Assembly (NCBI GenBank): GCA_023461495.1
Contig: JAEYLA010000109.1
Coordinates: 1 to 8,042, forward strand
Direction of reading: 5' to 3'
DNA: 8,042 bases
Source: Bacillota bacterium
GTDB taxonomy: Bacteria; Bacillota; Clostridia; Christensenellales; CAG-138
The position numbers and the translations under genes are program-made. Below are positions 4,687-8,042 of this stretch, piece after piece; the stretch's first letter is position 1; each line of letters opens with the position of its first letter. Under the pieces are notes generated by a model. The model was not told the origin of the DNA. It saw nothing but the letters and a program-made list of their open reading frames with translations, and did no database searches.

Positions 4687-5808
4687 TCAATTTTCTTCCA
4701 ATCCGCCGCCGAGCGCGTGAAGCGCCGCAAGCGACTGTTCATCCACCGCCTGCCCGCGTGCACGTACATAAGCAATGCAATCCTCCAGACACGTCCGCAT
4801 AGCTGCGTCAAGGTCCGTAAACGCAAGCGCGCGCAGCCTGTCCACCCCCGGAAAATTTCGGTTGGGTTCGAGCATATCCGCCACATAGATGAGTTTATCG
4901 AGCGTTGTGGCATCCTTACCGGACGTCGTATGCAGGCGGATCGCCCGGAGCACCGCTTCATCCGTCACGCCATACACCGTTCTTGCAAGGCGCTCACCCG
5001 CAGCCGCGTGGGTCAGCGCGCCACGATCAACGCCGCGCGCGCAATCGTGCAGCAGCGCCGCGAGCCGGGCCCGCTTCGCGTCCGCGCCATAGCGCGCGGC
5101 AAGCGCCACGGCCATGCGCACGACGCCCATTGTATGGCGGTATCTAGCAATATTCAACGCAGCACGGCATTTTTCCTGCATGCGCTTTAGCGTCTTGGGA
5201 AAATAAAGGCCTTCTTCGTAAATATATGCTTCCACATCGGGCGCGATCATGCCCTCAACCGGCAATGCGTCAAACACCCTGCCGCGCACTTTGGTGGAAG
5301 AAACAGGCGGAACGAAAAGATCCAAAAGCGCGATCCGCGCGCCATATTCCGCTTTCAAACGCTCTGCGGCTTCTTCATCAAGGTCGCTTTCTCCCTGCCG
5401 CTTGACGCCAGCAAATGAAACAAGCTTCATCAGTTCCGGCGCGCGGTGCCATGTGGAAAGATCACCGAGCATATCGCTGCCGATGATTACAACAAATTCA
5501 TCACACAGATGCTGTTCCTTAAGTGCAAAGACCGTATCGATGGTATAGCTTTTGCCCTTACGGTGAAGCTCGATCTCAGAAACCTCTACGCCTTCTATCC
5601 CGGCTGCGGCAAGGCAGGCCATACGGTACCTGTGCTGCGCGCTGACATGCCCATCCACTTCCTTGTGCGGAGGGTCCGCTGCGGGGATCAGGAGCACCTT
5701 GGAAAGCCCCAGCGCGTCGCGCGCCCCCTGCGCCATCTGGATATGCCCCGTGTGTATGGGATTGAATGTCCCGCCCAATATGCCGATGCGCTCCGGGCAT
5801 ACCTGCAT
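4687..5808 (-). CDS. nadD: NadD-YqeK fusion: nicotinate-nucleotide adenylyltransferase / HD-domain hydrolase
   Basis: 373 residues containing two complete enzymes. Residues 1-205 are NadD (NaMN plus ATP to deamido-NAD): GILGGTFNPIHTGH (9-22), the nucleotidyl-transferase signature, and SSTKVR (170-175), the ATP-binding motif near its C-terminus. Residues 210-373 are YqeK, the HD phosphohydrolase that splits Ap4A to ADP: ARYRHTMGV (221-229), LLHDCA (252-257), LTHAAAGE (265-272), IRLHTTSG (290-297), YVADMLEPNRNFPGVD (308-323). The metal ligands His225, His254-Asp255, His293 and Asp311 are all present. ATG 5808 is chosen because AAAGGAG lies 8 nt upstream. The in-frame ATGs further up have no ribosome binding site. 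In Bacillus these are two adjacent genes; a similar fusion is known from Mycoplasma. rsfS follows downstream, conserving the order. Confidence 0.94.
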   Translation of the reverse strand: MQVCPERIGILGGTFNPIHTGHIQMAQGARDALGLSKVLLIPAADPPHKEVDGHVSAQHRYRMACLAAAGIEGVEVSEIELHRKGKSYTIDTVFALKEQHLCDEFVVIIGSDMLGDLSTWHRAPELMKLVSFAGVKRQGESDLDEEAAERLKAEYGARIALLDLFVPPVSSTKVRGRVFDALPVEGMIAPDVEAYIYEEGLYFPKTLKRMQEKCRAALNIARYRHTMGVVRMAVALAARYGADAKRARLAALLHDCARGVDRGALTHAAAGERLARTVYGVTDEAVLRAIRLHTTSGKDATTLDKLIYVADMLEPNRNFPGVDRLRALAFTDLDAAMRTCLEDCIAYVRARGQAVDEQSLAALHALGGGLEEN

Positions 5809-5833
5809 GTTTGCGGCTCCTTTTCCGGCCCCG

Positions 5834-5876
5834 GCCATTTCAAATGGCATAAAAAAGAAACGGATGCCGTTTTTCT
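5834..5876 (-). promoter_or_regulatory. Leader of nadD with a terminator-like hairpin and a palindrome
   Basis: On the minus strand AAACGG-CAT-CCGTTT (5858-5872) is followed by C and six T (5851-5856), a short terminator-like stem. Next comes the 15-bp palindrome GCCATTTcAAATGGC (5834-5848), then the ribosome binding site of nadD. Both lie between a consensus TATAAT (5885-5890) and the ATG at 5808. The stem is only 6 bp, so attenuation is a suggestion. The palindrome could be an operator. Confidence 0.35.
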
Positions 5877-5884
5877 TTACACAT

Positions 5885-5890
5885 ATTATA
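5885..5890 (-). promoter_or_regulatory. Probable -10 box of the nadD-yqeK promoter
   Basis: Consensus TATAAT on the minus strand, 77 bp before the ATG at 5808. The -35 at 17 bp reads TGCGTC, which is poor, so the promoter may be weak or activator-dependent. Confidence 0.5.
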
Positions 5891-5974
5891 CACCAAAATG
5901 ATTGTTTGACGCATACAAATCCGTACTTGGGCAAGAATCAACGCAACACCCACCTATATAAAGGAGGCATGCAC

Positions 5975-6814
5975 GTGGACAAGGAGCTTAGGCAATATTA
6001 CAAACAGCGGCAGCACGGTGGACGCGGCACCGCCGCGAGAGTGGCAGACGGTGTCATACTGCGCGCCGTATTTGCCGCAGGGTGCTACCTGTGGTTCCGC
6101 CACAATGTGGCAAACGACCTGATCGTCATATTCCTCACCGCGCTGACGACGCTGCTGTTTCTTGCGGCGCTGCGGATTTACCGGCAGCTGTCGTTTGAAA
6201 AATTTGTTCTCAGGGAAAAGGAACGCCTGTCTGATGTCGTGCTGTGCGAGCGGCTGATGCTGCTGCCAAAGCAGGAGTTTCATACGCTCTGTAAGCGCAT
6301 TGCAGCACTTTTGCCCGGCTTTGAGCATGCGCATTTTGTCAGCACCCAGCGCGCCGCGCAGCTTATGGAGGACGATATTTTAAGCGCATACCATGCAGCG
6401 CAAAAGGCTGGCGCCAGCGCGCTTGTCGTGTTCAGCCTTTCCGGCTGCAAGGATCAGGCCCGCGCGCTCATTGCGCGGCTTCCGATCCGCGTGGAGCTTG
6501 TAGAAACCTCCATGTTATTGCGCATGGCCCGTCAGCTTGAAGGCTACGCCGTGACCGATACGGATGTGGAAACGCACATCCGCAGCCTGATGGGCGCGCA
6601 GAGGGAACGGCGCGCGCGCATGCAGGCGGAGCCATTTGGCGCAAAGCACGCAAAGAAATACCTCATCTGTGCCATTGTGCTCACCCTCTCATCCTTCATC
6701 ACCGGCTACGCGCTTTACTACCGTCTTTTGGCGGGCGTATGCCTCCTGCTTTCGGCAACATCCTACATTCTCAATCGCCCCGGCGCTGCACCGACAGCGG
6801 AGCACGCCCAATAA
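5975..6814 (+). CDS. Unrecognised four-helix membrane protein with a central cytoplasmic domain
   Basis: 279 residues; I do not recognise the family with certainty. A basic N-terminus is followed by hydrophobic segments at about 27-41 and 47-67, a soluble domain at about 70-225, and two more segments at about 229-247 and 250-266, so both ends and the central domain are probably cytoplasmic. The central part has an alternating pattern: ILSAYHAAQKAGASALVVFS (135-154), then CKDQARALIARLPIRVELVE (158-177), then LLRMARQL. It resembles the second half of Mrr-like restriction folds ('A.VVT...f...A..LA....i.LidG..L'), but no D/ExK catalytic triad is visible, so that is only an analogy. The start is GTG 5975, 7 nt behind AAAGGAGG. 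The nearby ATG at 5969 is one base from that site. It is divergent from nadD, and I found no convincing promoter. Confidence 0.8.
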   Translation: MDKELRQYYKQRQHGGRGTAARVADGVILRAVFAAGCYLWFRHNVANDLIVIFLTALTTLLFLAALRIYRQLSFEKFVLREKERLSDVVLCERLMLLPKQEFHTLCKRIAALLPGFEHAHFVSTQRAAQLMEDDILSAYHAAQKAGASALVVFSLSGCKDQARALIARLPIRVELVETSMLLRMARQLEGYAVTDTDVETHIRSLMGAQRERRARMQAEPFGAKHAKKYLICAIVLTLSSFITGYALYYRLLAGVCLLLSATSYILNRPGAAPTAEHAQ

Positions 6815-6930
6815 AAAATTTGCGCAGCCCGCTGCAAAATTCAGGTATGCGCAGCGCACACGCCGTACAAGATAATAGCGTGCCGGGGATGGTTCCCCTA
6901 GAAGCGAAAGGGAAAGGAGGGCGAAAGACA

Positions 6931-7065
6931 ATGGCATACAACCAGAATAATAATCAGAACAATCAGAATCAGCAGAACGATCAGAAACAGCGTAACCAGC
7001 AGCAGCCGCAGAAGAACAATCAGGGCCAGCAGAAGCAAAAACTGCCCAACCAGAACCAGTATTAA
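6931..7065 (+). CDS. 44-residue Asn/Gln-rich peptide
   Basis: A very small gene with a strong ribosome binding site, AAAGGAGGG (6913-6921), 9 nt before ATG. Of 44 residues 17 are Gln and 13 Asn; the rest include four Lys (19, 28, 35, 37) and a Pro near each of two Gln-rich parts. The start is MAYNQNNNQN and the end KLPNQNQY. There is no membrane segment, signal peptide or Cys, and it should be disordered and basic. The codons keep one clean frame, with CAG and AAC/AAT dominating, and stop at TAA. I do not recognise it. Its composition recalls small spore or coat proteins, but it lacks the SspE repeat motif, so no function is assigned. It lies 116 bp behind the membrane protein gene and is followed by stable hairpins and a terminator. 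Confidence 0.75.
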   Translation: MAYNQNNNQNNQNQQNDQKQRNQQQPQKNNQGQQKQKLPNQNQY

Positions 7066-7096
7066 ACAGTCTTGTGTAAGCTGCAGGTAAGAGTAG

Positions 7097-7200
7097 GGTA
7101 CGGTTTTCCGTGCCAAAGCACAACGTTAGGAGCAACTCCTCTTTCGTAATGATGTTACCCCGGTCTACCACGGCATCGCGGCACAAGCTGCCGCGATGCC
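7097..7200 (+). ncRNA. Hairpin-rich 3' region behind the Asn/Gln-rich peptide; candidate structured RNA
   Basis: Three stems stand in a row. GGTACGG (7097-7103) pairs with CCGTGCC (7108-7114) around TTTT, with one G-U. AGGAG (7128-7132) pairs with CTCCT (7136-7140) around CAA, extendable by ACG/CGT (7123-7125 / 7145-7147). GGCATCGCGGCA (7172-7183) pairs perfectly over 12 bp with TGCCGCGATGCC (7189-7200). A strong terminator follows four bases later. No open frame with a ribosome binding site was seen in 7066-7446. I recognise no riboswitch, T-box, 6S or SRP consensus. It could be a long 3' UTR, a processed small RNA, or a leader for the phosphotransacylase gene. Confidence 0.45.
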
Positions 7201-7203
7201 TGA

Positions 7204-7236
7204 CGGGAGGATGATGAACCATCCTCCCGCTTTTTT
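7204..7236 (+). terminator. Strong rho-independent terminator
   Basis: CGGGAGGATG (7204-7213) and CATCCTCCCG (7220-7229) pair perfectly over 10 bp around ATGAAC, followed by C and six T (7231-7236). It ends the unit containing the Asn/Gln-rich peptide and the hairpin region. Confidence 0.93.
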
Positions 7237-7323
7237 GTGCCGTACCGCCGTTCCACTCCGAAAAAGTGTTTTACTGCCGCGCTCCATGCCCGGCCTTCTT
7301 TTTCTAAAAAAATTCAAAAATAT

Positions 7324-7350
7324 ATCCTGCTTTTTCTGCGCGGGCAGGAT
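7324..7350. repeat. Inverted repeat abutting the phosphotransacylase promoter
   Basis: ATCCTGC (7324-7330) and GCAGGAT (7344-7350) are exact inverse complements around 13 nt. The last T (7350) is also the first base of the -35 box, a position suited to an operator. The rest of 7237-7323 shows nothing beyond A/T-rich tracts. Confidence 0.4.
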
Positions 7351-7378
7351 TGCGCGCGTTGTGCAAAAACGGTATGAT
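7350..7378 (+). promoter_or_regulatory. Promoter of the phosphotransacylase gene
   Basis: -35 TTGCGC (7350-7355), a 17-bp spacer, and -10 TATGAT (7373-7378). The start near 7385 gives a leader of about 62 nt. TTGTGCAAAA in the spacer looks like half a Rex-type site, but the second half is missing. Confidence 0.6.
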
Positions 7379-7446
7379 GAGGAATAATAGTATGTTCATT
7401 CCCCTGCATTCACTGAATTTATCAATTGAAGAAGGTTGGAAACGTT

Positions 7447-8042
7447 ATGCCCATCAAAAATTTTGACGAGTTGGTCAGCCGTGTAAAAAGCAGTGGAAAA
7501 CGTACCGTGGCGCTGGTGGAAGCACATGACGTGCACGCGTTGGAAGCGCTTGCACACGCAAAGGACATCGTTTCCGCCATTTTGGTCGGCAACCCGGAAA
7601 AAATCAGAGCGGCGCTGATAGAAGCGGGGCAGCGGCCCGACGCCTACGAAATTGTGGAGGTGCCCGAGGGCATGCACCCTTCCGTCTGCGCCGCGCGGCT
7701 CATCCATGAAAAGCGCGCGGATTTTCTGATGAAGGGCAAACTCATGACGGGCGACCTCTTAAAGGGTGTCCTTTCTCCCGAGGCAAATTTGAAAGACGGG
7801 GGATTGATGAGCCATGTTATGATGGTGGAAGTGCCCAATTACCACAAGCTTCTTTGCGTTACGGACGGCGGCATGTGCACCTACCCAGACCTTGAAAAGA
7901 AAAAACACATCGTTGAAAATGCGGTGCGCTTCTTCCACGGTCTTGGATATGAAAAGCCCAATGTCGCGGCGCTCTGCGCGATTGAGTCTGTCAACCCGAA
8001 AATGCAGGATACCGTAGACGCCGCTGCGCTTAAGGAAATGAG
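7447..8042 (+). CDS. Phosphate butyryl/acetyltransferase, N-terminal part
   Basis: 198 residues are visible and the gene continues past base 8042; intact enzymes have about 300. It belongs to the Ptb/Pta family, cytoplasmic enzymes moving an acyl group from CoA to phosphate, which lets a kinase make ATP. Recognisable blocks: ADFLMKGKLMTGDLLKGVL (91-109), LMSHVMMVEVPNYHKLLCVT (120-139), DGGMCTYPDLEKKKHIVENA (140-159) and SVNPKMQDTVDAAALKEM (181-198), equivalent to 'EKVNPKMPATVDAA.L..M'. The short variant without a DRTGG domain and the overall match point to phosphate butyryltransferase rather than a long Pta, though the acyl preference cannot be read here. ATG 7447 has a weak GAAGG-type site upstream. 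It has its own promoter and stands apart from the preceding terminator; a kinase gene (buk) would be expected next. Confidence 0.9.
   Translation, partial: MPIKNFDELVSRVKSSGKRTVALVEAHDVHALEALAHAKDIVSAILVGNPEKIRAALIEAGQRPDAYEIVEVPEGMHPSVCAARLIHEKRADFLMKGKLMTGDLLKGVLSPEANLKDGGLMSHVMMVEVPNYHKLLCVTDGGMCTYPDLEKKKHIVENAVRFFHGLGYEKPNVAALCAIESVNPKMQDTVDAAALKEM

Noticed and set aside
5809..5934. A 42-residue N-terminal extension of NadD
   Set aside because: It would run through the -10 box and leader hairpin. AAAGGAG lies directly before ATG 5808, where NadD homologues begin.
6815..6850. Terminator behind the membrane protein gene
   Set aside because: The stem near 6820-6837 is only about 4 bp with bulges, and no T run follows on the plus strand.
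7066..7236. T-box or known riboswitch controlling the phosphotransacylase gene
   Set aside because: No T-box TGGNACCGCG-like bulge or other known aptamer consensus is seen, and the phosphotransacylase gene has its own promoter beyond the terminator.
7356..7378. Rex operator in the phosphotransacylase promoter
   Set aside because: Only TTGTGCAAAA is present. The inverse second half is missing, so it is not listed as a feature.
1..8042. CRISPR array, insertion sequence, tRNA or rRNA
   Set aside because: I saw no regular repeat-spacer pattern, transposase-like frame, tRNA cloverleaf or rRNA sequence on either strand.

Overview
The window looks like a chromosomal segment of an anaerobic, low-to-mid-GC Gram-positive bacterium of the class Clostridia. 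The basis is a clostridial-type Rex redox repressor, a phosphate butyryl/acetyltransferase, a Bacillus-like Xpt, the nadD-yqeK-rsfS order known from Firmicutes, strong AGGAGG-type ribosome binding sites and classical sigma-A promoters. The genus cannot be fixed from the sequence. No tRNA, rRNA, CRISPR array, insertion sequence or prophage gene was seen.

Left part (1-1850). On the minus strand there is the N-terminal part of a KpsM/TagG-type ABC-2 polysaccharide exporter permease, preceded by xpt (xanthine phosphoribosyltransferase). A rho-independent terminator sits exactly between them, and its 3' arm contains the permease's ribosome binding site. xpt and the plus-strand gene rex are divergent, and each has a promoter with a 17-bp spacer. 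rex ends at a terminator that may work in both directions.

Middle (1875-4130, all minus strand). A helix-turn-helix/WYL regulator is followed by an AlkZ-related protein and then by a decayed gene, 8 bp further on, that resembles a flavin reductase. The decayed gene keeps one reading frame but carries four in-frame stop codons. The gap between the regulator and the AlkZ-related gene holds a perfect 10-bp inverted repeat and two near-identical 14-bp direct repeats, possibly operators.

NAD/ribosome module (4125-5808, minus strand). NadD and YqeK are fused in a single 373-residue protein, followed by rsfS, which probably starts at TTG. The nadD-rsfS gap has two extended -10 promoters facing away from each other, one in each arm of an 11-bp inverted repeat. 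The rightward one would transcribe about 90 nt ending in a long hairpin, a candidate small RNA.

Right part (5975-8042, plus strand). A four-helix membrane protein of unknown function is followed by a 44-residue protein that is about two-thirds Asn and Gln. Then comes a hairpin-rich stretch closing in a strong terminator, and then a promoter with the start of the phosphate butyryl/acetyltransferase gene, cut by the window end.

Functionally, NadD makes the NAD pool, Rex senses NADH/NAD, and Ptb/Pta is part of fermentative acid and ATP formation. This link is by theme only: no convincing Rex operator was found. The most useful leads are the Asn/Gln-rich peptide with its structured 3' region, the palindromic twin promoter with a candidate small RNA, the decayed gene, and the repeat-bearing gap behind the WYL regulator. 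I did not find a clear multi-gene system that is undescribed.
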